The notes under the pieces: model-generated | Told to the model about the DNA's origin: nothing | The model's database searches: none | The model's input: only the letters and a program-made list of their open reading frames with translations | Translations under genes and position numbers: made by a program | DNA from: Rhypophila decipiens | Taxonomy: Eukaryota; Ascomycota; Sordariomycetes; Sordariales; Naviculisporaceae | Length of the DNA stretch: 64,000 nucleotides | NCBI GenBank assembly: GCA_033297075.1 | Contig: MU858202.1 | Coordinates: 27,751 to 91,750 of the forward strand | Direction of reading: 5' to 3' | Part shown: in pieces, positions 41,884-53,757 of the stretch | Layout of the letters: each line of letters starts with the position of its first letter | Numbering within the stretch: the stretch's first letter is position 1

Positions 41884-43974
41884 TCATCCGCCGTGCCCTC
41901 CACGTCTGCGGTGCTTTCCGGGAAACTCGACGTCAGGATGACAGACCCGATAGTGCCGAGTGAGGGCATCAGCCCGGCTGAACGTCTTCTCGTCGGTACA
42001 GAGGTCGCATCGAACTTTCTGTTTGCGTGCATTGTGAATTGTATCTTCATGGCGGGTCAAATCGTAGGGCCGCGAGAAGACTGTATTGCAGGGTTTTCCA
42101 GTACTGGGGTTGATACGGTCACAGCGGTGCGGACCAGCCTGGCTATTGAGAAGACTCGAGGTCATACCAGTCGGAGCAACATCTGCCCTCCGTGATCCGT
42201 TGATTCCGTGAGCTTGTCGATGTCCTTCCCTCTTGTGCTTCTGTAGCAATGCAGGCGTTTCGAACCGAAGCGTGCAACCGTGATAGGTACACGTATACGT
42301 ACCACCGTCTGCACTGGTGGTTGCTGGCCGCTGTGGACTATTTGTGTGACTCGACTCAGCAGTACCAGTTTCCGTGGAGCCCATTCTTGACGGTCCCAAC
42401 GAACCAGTGCTCAAGGATGGAACAGTACTTTGTTGGCGTGGTTGAGCGATGAAGGGGTAGTGCTGTGGAATCTGGGGTGCCTGCAGTCCTGTTGAAAGTG
42501 GAGGGACATAGTTGAAGCCATTCGTGCCCAGGTTTAGGGAGCCAAACCCCTGAGCGCCCGTGAGACTCTTCTGGTTCATTCCCGTATTGTAGCCAGTGGC
42601 GTTTTGTTGCGGGAAGAGCGGTGTGAAGTTGGAGTCGGCATCGGCATCATGGAATTCCAACAACGCTTCCTGAGGAGAGATCGTCTGGGGTGTAGATGTC
42701 CCAGCATTTGAACGAGCCATCTGCTCCTGGAGGTCCATTACTGCCTTGTTCCGTTCCCGAATCTGTTGGGCAGATGGAAATCCCACCTGAGACGACATCG
42801 TCGAGAAGTCTTGCATGGGCGCTGGCGCAAGTGGTGAATTTTGGCGGAAGGGTGACCGATCTCTCGATACAGCGGATACCGGAGATTGCTGGACAACGCC
42901 CAAATGCTGATTGGCAGCCTGAAGTCTCTGCGCAAACAAGTCGTTGTGTGGTGATCTCGGTACCTGACCAGATGATGTTGAAGGTATGGGAGCCCACAGT
43001 TGGTCTTCGAGAACATCGGTCATGGTTCTTTCGAGTTTGGGGACGCCGACGACTGGTTCATCGAGAGATAGTAAGCATTCATTCAAAGAGTCGTCAAGAG
43101 TCGAGTATATCTCACCAAGCTTTTGCCTCCCGTTGTCTTCAGGCTCCCCGGATGGCGTGGCAGGTGAGTCACCTGCTGTAATTGTACTCGCCACCGACAA
43201 GGGACGGGACCTGCTTTGACCAATTATCTCCGGCTGCAACAGACCTCGGTCGTTCCTGCGCTTCGGGGCCGCGGTAAGATTCGGAAATGTAATTGGCGTG
43301 TTATCAGCTGGTGCGTAACTCGAGAAGTTACCGTAGTAAGTCTCGATGGGGAATTTGGCTAGCTCGTAGTTGTTGAGCTCATCGGTATTGGGCAGCCCAT
43401 GGAAAACATCGCCAGCCGACTCTAGCGCGATGTGCGGGTTTGAAGTGTTTTGAGTATATGGCGATGCCGGACCGGTCGTGGATCCAAGCGAAGAGAGAGA
43501 GGACTCGCGCTGGTGGTGCGAGACACGGCCAGTCGACCTTGGCGTGAGTTGGCCGTTCGACAACCAGGTTTCCGTTTGCATCAGGTCAGATTGTGTTAGC
43601 CACGGGTCGCCGAGGTCTGACGTATTGCTGTTCGAGATGTCGAACAAAGACTCGTCTTGAGTCACTCGCGGAACCGCAATAGTCGGGATGCTGTCGAAGG
43701 CGGACAAAGGAGCGGCCTGCGGAGCCGAGTACTGCGAGAGCAGCGACTGTGTCGAGATCGGTGACGCAGACAAACTCTGGCACTTGCGATCAGCGTCGAA
43801 ATCCAAGTCGATGCCGCTGGTGAGGTCGTTCTGGTATGGAACTTGATTCTGGCGCTGGGCGTTGAGGTTTGCCAGCTGCTGTTGTTGATGAATATATTGG
43901 TATAATAACTGCTGTTCGGACTGAGGGCGGGTCTGAAATGCTGTTCTTGATCGAGGTGTGTTTTGTAGTGACAT
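41884..43974 (-). CDS. C2H2 zinc-finger transcription factor, Rpn4-like
   Basis: This single-exon gene encodes 696 aa. The first ~540 residues are low-complexity, rich in Gln, Ser, Thr and Pro, with acidic patches typical of activation domains. The C-terminal 140 residues hold three zinc fingers: a TYTCTYHGCTLRFETPALLQ-type C2H2 finger (about residues 559-585), a longer CDR...GKPC...FSRPYDLTRHEDTIH finger (about 613-648) and CDLC...KTFSRADALTRHYRVCH (about 655-680), ending in a basic GKHRRRGGHGG tail. The FSRPYDLTRHE and TFSRADALTRH words are the hallmark of Rpn4, the activator of proteasome genes in yeast, and of its filamentous-fungal relatives. Whether this protein controls proteasome genes here is inference. 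The start at 43974 gives MSLQNTPRSRT; no better upstream ATG exists in frame. It is bordered by a very long upstream gap, consistent with extensive regulation. Confidence 0.8.
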   Translation of the reverse strand: MSLQNTPRSRTAFQTRPQSEQQLLYQYIHQQQQLANLNAQRQNQVPYQNDLTSGIDLDFDADRKCQSLSASPISTQSLLSQYSAPQAAPLSAFDSIPTIAVPRVTQDESLFDISNSNTSDLGDPWLTQSDLMQTETWLSNGQLTPRSTGRVSHHQRESSLSSLGSTTGPASPYTQNTSNPHIALESAGDVFHGLPNTDELNNYELAKFPIETYYGNFSSYAPADNTPITFPNLTAAPKRRNDRGLLQPEIIGQSRSRPLSVASTITAGDSPATPSGEPEDNGRQKLGEIYSTLDDSLNECLLSLDEPVVGVPKLERTMTDVLEDQLWAPIPSTSSGQVPRSPHNDLFAQRLQAANQHLGVVQQSPVSAVSRDRSPFRQNSPLAPAPMQDFSTMSSQVGFPSAQQIRERNKAVMDLQEQMARSNAGTSTPQTISPQEALLEFHDADADSNFTPLFPQQNATGYNTGMNQKSLTGAQGFGSLNLGTNGFNYVPPLSTGLQAPQIPQHYPFIAQPRQQSTVPSLSTGSLGPSRMGSTETGTAESSHTNSPQRPATTSADGGTYTCTYHGCTLRFETPALLQKHKREGHRQAHGINGSRRADVAPTGMTSSLLNSQAGPHRCDRINPSTGKPCNTVFSRPYDLTRHEDTIHNARKQKVRCDLCTDEKTFSRADALTRHYRVCHPDVEFPGKHRRRGGHGG

Positions 43975-46900
43975 GTTCGTAGTTTTGAATTGTGTTTAAG
44001 ATGAAGGATCTAATTGTGGCGAAAAATGATCGGAAGACGGATAGAAGCCGCAACCAGTACTTATAAGAGAGAAGGAGCTAGATAGGTGACTAATTGGGAA
44101 AGACGTCGAACCGGAGCTTGGAAGGGGGAGTGGGATGATGTCAAGTGTTCTGGGTTACCAAAGACACGGCAGGAGAGGGAGCCCCGCCGGCTGTGCGCGG
44201 GGAGTCAGTTATGGTGGAATCACCGAGAACATGGGTGCGTCCTCGACCTGCAGGACAGAAGGGTTTGGCCTATGCGGACAGGGGTAGGGGTACCTGAAAT
44301 CCTGGAAGTGGGGCAACCTTTTTGGCACTGGAGAGTGGAGACCCAGGTACCTGAGTACTGAACCTTGGGTACGTACCTGAAAATTTCAGGCTGTTGGTCT
44401 AGTGTCAAGTTTGTTGAGCGCAAAAGTCCAAGAACGGCTGTCGAGGGATGTCGGGTGCGGTTTTAACAGATGTCCTCGACCAGCTCGAGAATCTAGCAAA
44501 GAGATCGAGATGACCAAGCGGGAAGGCGTGGATTGCTCGTGTTTTCGAGCACCGCGTTATCCGTACAAAAGTCATCAGTCCAGAACGCAATCGCTGAGTC
44601 ATGGGACCACGTCAGGTAAAGAGGAATAGAGACTACCCGGGATCATGCTCAAGACTCTACCCCATGGGGAGTTACGTATCAAAGCCATGAAGTTTGTCAT
44701 CTCTAACATGAACATTCGGGGCCAAAACTTGAGGGCCTCCTCGAGAAATCCAAATCCCACTCCGTTTGGCACTGGAGAGCCGGAAGACGGAGGGGAAAGA
44801 CACCGAGGAGCAAAGGGACAGCGGAGAGCAGTGTGCGATTATTCCATCTTTGTTCATGGACGGCCGCCGGGAGTCATTAGCTATTCGTATTCTCTCCGTT
44901 TAGATAGATGCCAAGGTCTGTTTGTGAGTCGCCAGTAAACGATAGTTGATGGAATCGAGGTCGTGCCAGACGCGGCCTGAGGACTGTGGTTGAGACCCAT
45001 CCCGAGGTAGGCGATGCTGCGGCCAGGAGTTCCATCTTGGGTCGGTCCTATTGTGATGGGAAAGCAGGTCCAAGAACAGAGTGTTCGGTGCGTACCATAA
45101 GAGAATGGATATCCTCGCAGAGCTGAGGGCTGGTGGGCCGTGACGGGTCTGGATCGCACCTAGCAAAGCGCTTGCTGGAGGTGTGGAAAAGTGAGGTTTG
45201 AACCGTTAGCAAACTGCTCTTGGCCTTGCTTGGAGATTGCGGGTCATGTGCACAGGCCATATCTACTCTTACAGTAAATATTACTTGGCGACACCATATT
45301 CGCTTGGCAGAAGCTGCAATTTCTTGTACCGATGACGCCCTCTAACTAGCACTGCCACACATCCGTCCCTCATCCATTCTTCCCAGATCTGACTGTTGTT
45401 CGTCCCCTGCAGTAGTTCTCATTTTCGAACCCTACGAATCTCGCTTTTCCACGGCATGCAACGATCCACCCGAAAAATTCTGACTTGCATTCTCTTCCGC
45501 ACTTTTCTGCCCTTTAGGAGCCAAGATCCATCACATGTATTGATATGTGCAATTACAAAGCCGGGGAGCCGGACAGCAAGAAACGGAGCACTAGCCACAC
45601 AGACCGGAGATCTAGTCCGAAAATGTGTGGGGACTGGATACGAGATCTTGCACGATTCAGGAGACATGGTGTGGCTGTTCAGATACCTACTCAGTGGTCA
45701 GTACGTGACCCTGAACCTGATGCTAAAAATTGGTTTCCCTTTGTCTGCCAAGTTGATGCCCGGGAAGCTGTGACACACTTTGCTGTCACTGGCTGGATAA
45801 TAGAGGGTGCACAGAGAGAACACGACAAAGCAAGCTGGATCGGCAAGTCTCGGGCAGCAGAATACCTGGTACGCACAGGTGTGCGAACAATTCTGAGGAA
45901 GTGTGGCGCCGCATTACGGGTTGAATTGTGGCTTGTCAACTACCACGCCAACAACCTTTTTCCACCTTAACAGAACCACGACATTTGACGATTATTTTAA
46001 CAACGCATTGGTGACGAATGTCCTTATATGTTGCAGCTTCTCCAAGGTCATGGGATCGGAGGTTTTCCTCCTCTTCGTGACCGGCGAATCACATGATCAA
46101 TAGCAGGTGACATCTCGTTATTAACTCCAAGTCTTGTACGTAAGTAAATTTTGTCAAAATTGTCCAGAATTCGAATAATAAAGGAAAGAAGGAAAATGAG
46201 TCAGAGTCACTCAGTCGAATCAAAAACCTGATCGTAGTGAACCAACTGGCTGCTCTTCTCAGCCAGCAGCTTTCAAGATTGATGCCAAGATATTTGGATG
46301 AGCTTGAGAATCTCGATAGTCGATATCAACACAATTCAGATGATATCCGTATACACCAGCAAGTCAGACATCGTACCGCAGCGACGGTAGGTAGGACGAG
46401 ATTTATTCCCAACATCAAAACTGCAACGTATCTTACGGGCAGTGTATCGCAAAACCGTGAAACAAAAACCTTGATCGCTTACTACGCATGGGTGATGGGG
46501 CTCGGTATTCTGTACGGTACTTGCAAATCACTCTGCTCACTTCCGATTTGCTCGGCAAGATCTCGCAGTCGCTATCGACAATGCCGCAACGAGAAGTCTC
46601 GATTGATGTGATCTGCCCTGAAAGCTGTGCCAGAGACTGATGGTAGTGGGGTCGAGGCGTGCGGGGGGCACTTTGGTAGGGTCAACACCGAGATCTCCGG
46701 GCTTTTTTCGGGGCCCGGTTCCCCTGAAATACAGCGGCCAATCATGCAGCCCTCTCGGGGTAGTTGTGAATGCGGATAGCACTGCCGACAACCAACATGG
46801 GGCACACTAAAGATCGTAACCACATTATGGTATGGGAACAACTGTTTATTCGATTTCTAATCGCTCTGTCAACTTTTGAAATGTCCTCGGCAATACACGC

Positions 46901-49900
46901 GCATATGGAAACACACGATATACGACGATGGCTGTGGTGAGCATGCTGTCGCACAGCGAAGTCTCGCTCTCCGAATAACGTGCGACCTTGAAGTGCATCC
47001 TGACAAGCAATTCTGGATATCGAGAAAAGGAAATCCGGCGAGAGCGCCCCTAAATCGGGAATCAATAACAAAAGGTCGCACAGGTGCGCAACACAGGCAA
47101 GGAGGCCGCGCTAAGCATTCATAAAATTTCGCTACCCCGTACATCGACATCGCATGCCTGTATAGTCCTGGCCACACAGCAGACCTGGACCACATCATCT
47201 GGCCGGGCTGCCGACTCCCGACTCCCGACATGCCTCCTGTGGCTTGTGCAAGCCCAACGAAGTGGACATCAGAAACGAAGGTTAAAGTCCCAGACACGAA
47301 AAGCAACGTGGTGCCGTATGCCGTATGATGAGCGAGCGAGTTCTCGTTCGTTCTTGTTGCACAAACGGCTGTGTCTGAGTCGGGTAAACTGTTTTCCTCA
47401 ACCCATCCAATGCCATCGAACCTGGTAAATGTGGGCTGGCCCGCAGGGCTGCTTCGGGGCGGCGGAAACGGGCGCTTTCCTACCCACGTGTCTTGTCGTG
47501 GAACAAAACGGTCTGGCCCAACAACCCGGGTCCATCCCTTGACAAATTTAGCGCGTAAAAGCAAGTACCCGCTTCTGTGCACATTTGAGGTATGCAACGG
47601 AGAAAGGAGAAAACTGCGGGAGCACTTTCTCGCTGAGCTTCACATATGGATGAGAAAAAAACAAGGCCTGAGCGTGAAGAACAGTTTCCTTCCTGACTCT
47701 TGTTGCTCCTTGAGTTGTATTCCCGCTGTAAGCCATCTACGATCCCCAGCTTCCTGTGCTCCGATCTCCCGCTCCCAGGAGAGACCATCACCAAGGATGA
47801 CCCCTACCAAAAATCAACCAACTGTGCCACACAACTGCCAGCCAAAATTCTTGGCTGCACCACTGATGTGCATCGGATCTAACCAACATGGCCAATCAGC
47901 ATCGAGACCCTACCTCCCAAAGTGGTCTTCAATTTTGCAGATCGTCCCGGGGCTCCATCGGACCCTCCGGCTGCCAGTCCATCGGCGACACATAGACATT
48001 CCCAGCTGGTACAGCATGGTGCGCTGCAAATTGTTCGAATTCGCGCCCTCGGTATACAAATCCGAATTTCGTGCAGTCATAAAAACCGAGGAAGTTGGCG
48101 GGAATATTAACTCCGGCAGTTGTAATATGAAAATTTTCTTCTTTCTCATTCTTTCTCAGCTTGTTTCTGAGCGCTTTTCAGGACTTGATTACTCTTTTGG
48201 GAAGCCATCTCCACAAACAATGAAGATTTACAGCAGCACCGCACGGCGCACCTGATGGTCAACTGACCCCGGCTGACCCTTAACTTGACCTCGAGTCCTC
48301 CAAGTCATTGACGTTTGGCGGGGTCGACCTGTAACCGGTTACGCCCATTGGCAGTGGGAAAAAAGCGAGGGCCTATTATGGGCTATGGCTTTTGACTGTT
48401 ATGGAGGCCGTCGAATCAGGTATTGCACAACTGTACGTAGGGCTCGGTGGGAGGCCTGAGTTTGTTTGGCCAACGCTTCGTGACCTCGGGATTGTTGGGA
48501 AACTTCAACAATCATTCATCATTCCAGGATGGTCCAACATCTTCAAGGGTCCCAGAAATGGGGGCCAGATCTAAACCTGACATGGGTTGCAGAGTTTTTC
48601 GGTGGTGCCAGGGTCTTTGCACCCCTCCTTCCTTTCCCACGTGTCACACACAGCAGCACAGCCCATGTTAGGGATGGGTATTCTCGATTCCCCCATCTTG
48701 AATCGACTTTCCCACCATGGCAGGACATACAACCCCAAAAATGCAACCTGTCAGACGACGAAATGTCCTCTCGGGTCCTTGCCGGAGTGGGGTTCTCAGC
48801 TCTGAGAACTCGCTAATTCTGCATGTCATGATTGGGGGACATGCCACACTTCTCGTCAAGGCAGTTGTCGTGCTTGGATGAATCGGTGGTTAACTTGCCC
48901 TTTTCGTACAACGTATATGTACACACAGGGTAAGCTAATAACTATCCCCAAACCCAGCGCCTCAAACAAAGCTCCCATATGGCGAATCGTCCAGGGTTCA
49001 TCCCGAGTGTCTATATCATACACATGTACACCGCCAAAAGATGCCATTTTGACATTCAGATCTAAATTACGATGGCAGACACTGTAGAGAACCAGGTTCG
49101 CAATGGCTATCCAACATTACACTGCATTACCATGCTAGTGAGATAAAATATTAAACTGCAGCACGGCCTCGCTTACTACGGTACTGTCGTACCAACTATT
49201 AATACAAGACCACCCGATATGTCCGTCCAGATCTGGTATCTTGGACGAGTACGTACATTAGCTGAAAACATTTACACGAGGCATGGCATTGCGGATTACG
49301 GATATATACACATCTCAAAGGAATCGTATGCAAGGATCCTCTCTCCTTCTCGCTGCCCTGAGTTCTCAACCTTTGACTCTCTGACAAGATAAAACATGAC
49401 ACGAGGTGACATGACTTGGCATGCCATGCCATGGCATACCTAGATTGGACTTTTGATCAATCATCAAGTTTATTATTTATATGAGGTGGCAGTGTCTGCA
49501 GGGACTCGTTTTAGAGAGTCCACGTGTGCGGATACGTAGTTAAGATGGTGTATGTGCACCACAATATTGAGTGCTGAAAGTGTAGACAGATTAATAAAAG
49601 AACAAAAATACGATCTCTGCCCAGAGTGGCCTGCCGGATCAAGAATCGCCTAGATGGGATTGGCACAGATGATGCTACATGCGCTACTGCAGATGAACGA
49701 CTAGTATGGATAACCCGTATATATCCGAGTATCCGTAAGATGGCATGCATAAGGTAACGGAATTTGAGTTTTTCTTGGGGTTCTTACCTAGGAGAGGTCA
49801 GGTCTAGAACTAACCTAGTAGGAGTGGTTTTTCTTTTCACGGATATGAGTAATAAGGTCATACAAATATAGATTCCAACGGCTATGGATATGCCTCTCCT

Positions 49901-50428
49901 CAACGGTTGAATACGGGGAAAGTGTATTGTCATGGATCATCCCCCAAAGTCAGGATCATGGATGAACGGACGGACGGATGCAGGGTGTATAAACTTTAAA
50001 CATTGAAACGGTCCGAGAAACAAAAAGCTACGAATGAGAACCATGGCGTTCCACAGAGTGACCAAGCGCCAAGCGGTATCTGTGTTTCGAAGGGATGCAA
50101 GTTCGAGGTCTAGATTCTCTCTCGGTGACTACCCTATATCCCGGATATGGAACTCTCGGTGACCGACAGGAGACAAACCCGACCCCCTTTCCGACATTGC
50201 CAGGTTAGGTAGAATGTAAATGAGCGATATGGCAAATCAAGAAAGCCGATATCCGGACCCGGCAGCCGGAGAGGGTATATCCCGGGAGTACGATACCCGG
50301 AGGGTTCTCATTCACTCTTTTTTAATTACTCATTCGCATATGTTCCCCGGGCCAGACTGTATACAGCACGAGGCAGGCGAAATCGGGAGCTTTCTCGGAT
50401 CACGCACGGGAATAAGAATCAAGGTTTC

Positions 50429-50448
50429 GGTGACGGTGACGGTGACGG
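50429..50448. repeat. GGTGAC short tandem repeat
   Basis: Three GGTGAC units and a partial fourth lie in non-coding sequence. Confidence 0.7.
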
Positions 50449-51685
50449 TCCGTGGTCGTTGTGGAGTTCCCGATATTCTGGAGTGCAGAAGAAGATGCTG
50501 TTTTCCCCTCCAGCACATATTTTGACTTTCTTCTGAAAACCCGTGTTACATCATGATCGTTCGTTAAATCGCTTGACCACAGACCTACATATCTAACTCA
50601 TCTTGCACTACACGACACATGCTTGCACCACGTGGCACGATTTATCGTCGAATTCTGGGATTGAGGTGTGTGTCTGTGTGTTTACAGATAGATATGTGAC
50701 TGTTCTCGATAACGAAGCAACATGGTTCTTCCTGTGGAATTGGGAGAGAGTCAGGCCTGACCAGGCGCCCCAAGAAGGATGTAAGTCATTCCGCATCAGA
50801 ATGAGCCATATGATATTCCAAATGTACATAGTTCGGGAATAACGGGGAATGACATGGCAGCACTGTAATCGTCTATCTGAGTTCCTAGCCGGTACCTGCA
50901 TTCAGCGCTTACATTACCTTGCCAGGTAGGTTTTCACCGAGCATATAGCGACTTGAACCGACTCCATGCGGACAAAATAAAATATATCCCTCGGATGGCA
51001 TGTCATGATAGGTAATCAAATTCATTTTCTCATCCGCAAGACACTGCCGACATAAAAAAATGGACTACAGGGGTACATGTATATGTGCACAGAAATTTCG
51101 GAACAGTCCTTACCCATGGAAAATCGACAAATCCGGGAGCGGACCATAAACCCGACACCGCGGCAGGTCCGGCCGGGTGGATAACTTCGGCGTTAGCCCG
51201 ATATACGCCGACTGCTTGTACAGTACATACGACTGCCTGCTGCGCAGATCCATGGACTCCTTCGTTCCGTTTGTTGGTACCCCCGTATAGAGAGTACACA
51301 AACAAGCGACAGATGAAGAGACTAGCAACAACTCGCAGCTTCGATCTCCATGACATATTACTATTAACCGATGATCTAGATCATTTATTTTTATTATTAT
51401 TCATTTTCGATCCGACCCTCCAATTCCATCCAAGAAAAGGGAATAAATGGTTCCGAACTTCGCGAGGCTTATCAGGTGATGCATGTGTAATAACTTACCT
51501 ACCGCTTGTAGAGCCCGTGCACGATGATAAGGATCTCGCAGCTTTTTTATGCGAGCATTATCAGCAATGCTGACAAAGCTATGTCACTATGTACCACACA
51601 CGTGAATTTGACCTGGCGTGCACGGACTATATAAGCGGTTTGAATGAGAAAAGGCGGTATCACTGGGTAATGCAACACTAATTAC

Positions 51686-51904
51686 ACCTACTGTATCCCC
51701 TTAAGCCCCCCCTCGGCATCGGTTAAACTCTGATATTTTTGTCCAGTCAGGTTCTTTCTGCTATTTTTTTTGGCCCAATTACAACTTTTTTCTCGAACGA
51801 TCTACAGTAAATCATTGTCTTTTGGTGTTGTTTATTGGCACAAAAAATAATGACTAAGTCAAAGTTTAACCGATGCCAGGGGGGGCTTAAGGGGATGTAC
51901 GTAG
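51686..51904. mobile_element. MITE-like element with ~33 bp terminal inverted repeats
   Basis: The left arm (51697-51729) and the right arm (51862-51894) are inverted copies: CCCCTTAAGCCCCCCCT, then GGCATCGGTTAAACT, with one extra C in the left arm. Weaker inverted similarity continues outward (CCTAC..TAT against CCTACGTACAT) and inward (GATATTTTTGTCCA against ATTATTTTTTGTGCCA). The whole is about 200-220 bp, AT-rich in the middle and without coding capacity. This fits a non-autonomous DNA transposon (MITE). TA dinucleotides near both ends allow a Tc1/mariner-type target site, but the exact duplication is unclear. No second copy or transposase is present in the window. Confidence 0.65.
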
Positions 51905-52617
51905 GAGGAGGTTGGGGAATTACCACTCCCGAGTTCCCCTTCAGCAGATCCGTGACATGGCGTGTTAGTAATCTCGTGGTAATCTCGACAAATACATCTC
52001 CCACCCACCTGTGCTGTGTGTTACAATTCAAGCCGACCAGGGCTGCTGTATGTACCTACTGCCTATTCTTAGAAATGGTTCCGGCCTCATTGGTATGCGT
52101 ATGCACACACACGACAAACTACCTTTACCTACCACACAAGCCACATTATAACGCGGATTCACACGAAAACGGCAAATGCACAATATGACGTACCTTCTAG
52201 TCGGGTAGCAGATGCAGTACAGTAACATACGTGGATGAGAGGGGCTGAGATGAGGCGAGCGACAAACATGAAGCGAGCGGTTTATCTACCCGCTTACATA
52301 CATCCATATAGTACCACGTTCATGTACCCTTGCGCGTGTCTGCCGCGATCTTGCACTCACTCTTGGGGTCAGAAGTCTATCTTTGGATAATTAAGGTATG
52401 CGAGGCGTGGGTAGCACGTAAGAGGACCGGGACGATATCGGGATATGTAAAATCAACGAACCCGGCGGTAAGACGGACATACCTTAGGTACACACATACA
52501 TGTATCTTGTACCTTTTGTGTTCTATTTGACAGGGGACTCGCTTAATCCATCCAGAGACTCGGACTAAACATCTGGAATGACTACATCGTGACTGATATT
52601 GGATGATGATGTGTCTG

Positions 52618-52658
52618 GTATGACTGACTGACTGACTGGCAGGCAGGCAGGCAGGCAG
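52618..52658. repeat. Compound microsatellite (TGAC)n(GGCA)n
   Basis: About four TGAC units are followed directly by about five GGCA units in non-coding sequence. Confidence 0.9.
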
Positions 52659-53757
52659 AGATAAAGAAATATGGAGTTCGGATATCCCGGCGGTCTCTCA
52701 GTGCCCATGTGCAAGGTAGTGAGTGGTAGGTAGGTACAGTACCTCTCTAAAGATATTTTACCTGTCCAAGATACCTAGGCGGTCGTCAGTTGACGGGCGG
52801 TGTTGAACATGGCCGCACGGCCACCGCGATATTGACCACGAAAGAGTAGAACTATGAGTGAGTGTGACCATTCCCATGCCTATGTATGTATGTCCATGAC
52901 TACGGCCAGACCAGGCAGCCGCCGCCGCGGTAGACACGAAAGCCGTGAGGGCATCTCATCTGCTAACCGGTAATTACCCTTGAGACTACATACTACGGCT
53001 GGACATACGTACTACTCCTAGCCGACTGCCGGAGAGAACTGCGAGTGACATACAATGACATTTCCCAAGACGCGAAACATATAGTCAAACCGTAGATGGC
53101 GTGCGTGCTGCGTACTTCATGTTGGGGATGTTTGCAATATAATTATGGGATGTAGTAATCTGGACTGTACGGATAGATAGCCACGTAACTCGGTGACGAG
53201 CTCGCGATTCGGTAAACAAACCGTGAACATGCTCGAATCTGGACTGCCACAGATCACCTCGCAAGTTTGATACACGCAGTTTGAAAACCCTCGGTGTCAG
53301 GTCATTATCATGAGAAATCATAACAACAACAATGACCCCAAGATGAGATGAATTGGACAGTATCAAGACAGCCTTGTGCTAGAAACTGAAAGTAAGCAAA
53401 TCCAGATAGAGACAAGCAAAAAGAACACAATGCAAAAATATGTTCGTATTTGTTGTTTGTTGTACGGGTCTTGAATAAAAATCGTGTAGTTTAAACCCTC
53501 CTCCTCAACCGCTCCAGCTATTATCACCAGCAGTCAGTTGTAATAGACAGAAACTTTCTTGCCCACATATGGCAATTGACTCGCTCCTTGCTCCTTGCTC
53601 CGTGAATTAAGTTGTTATCTCCTACTTTTCCGTCTCTCCTTGCTCCTCCCCAGGGGTATCTTTCCTCAATTCCTTCCCGCTGCTTCCATTTCTCAGCCCA
53701 TTCACCCACTCACCAACTTCCTTGGCTGGACTGACCGGCCTCTCAGTTACACCCACA

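Larger units (their letters stand above)
43975..53757. other. ~9.8 kb gene-poor region
   Basis: The interval between the Rpn4-like gene and the RasGAP contains no gene with a recognisable domain. It holds a MITE-like element (51686-51904), microsatellites (50429-50448, 52618-52658) and several unexplained open frames: 45545-45970 (+, 141 codons), 46869-47597 (-, 242 codons) and 47371-48255 (+, 294 codons). The two last overlap on opposite strands. None shows the C-ending codon bias of the annotated genes. The leftmost 1-2 kb is probably the promoter and leader of the Rpn4-like gene. Confidence 0.5.
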
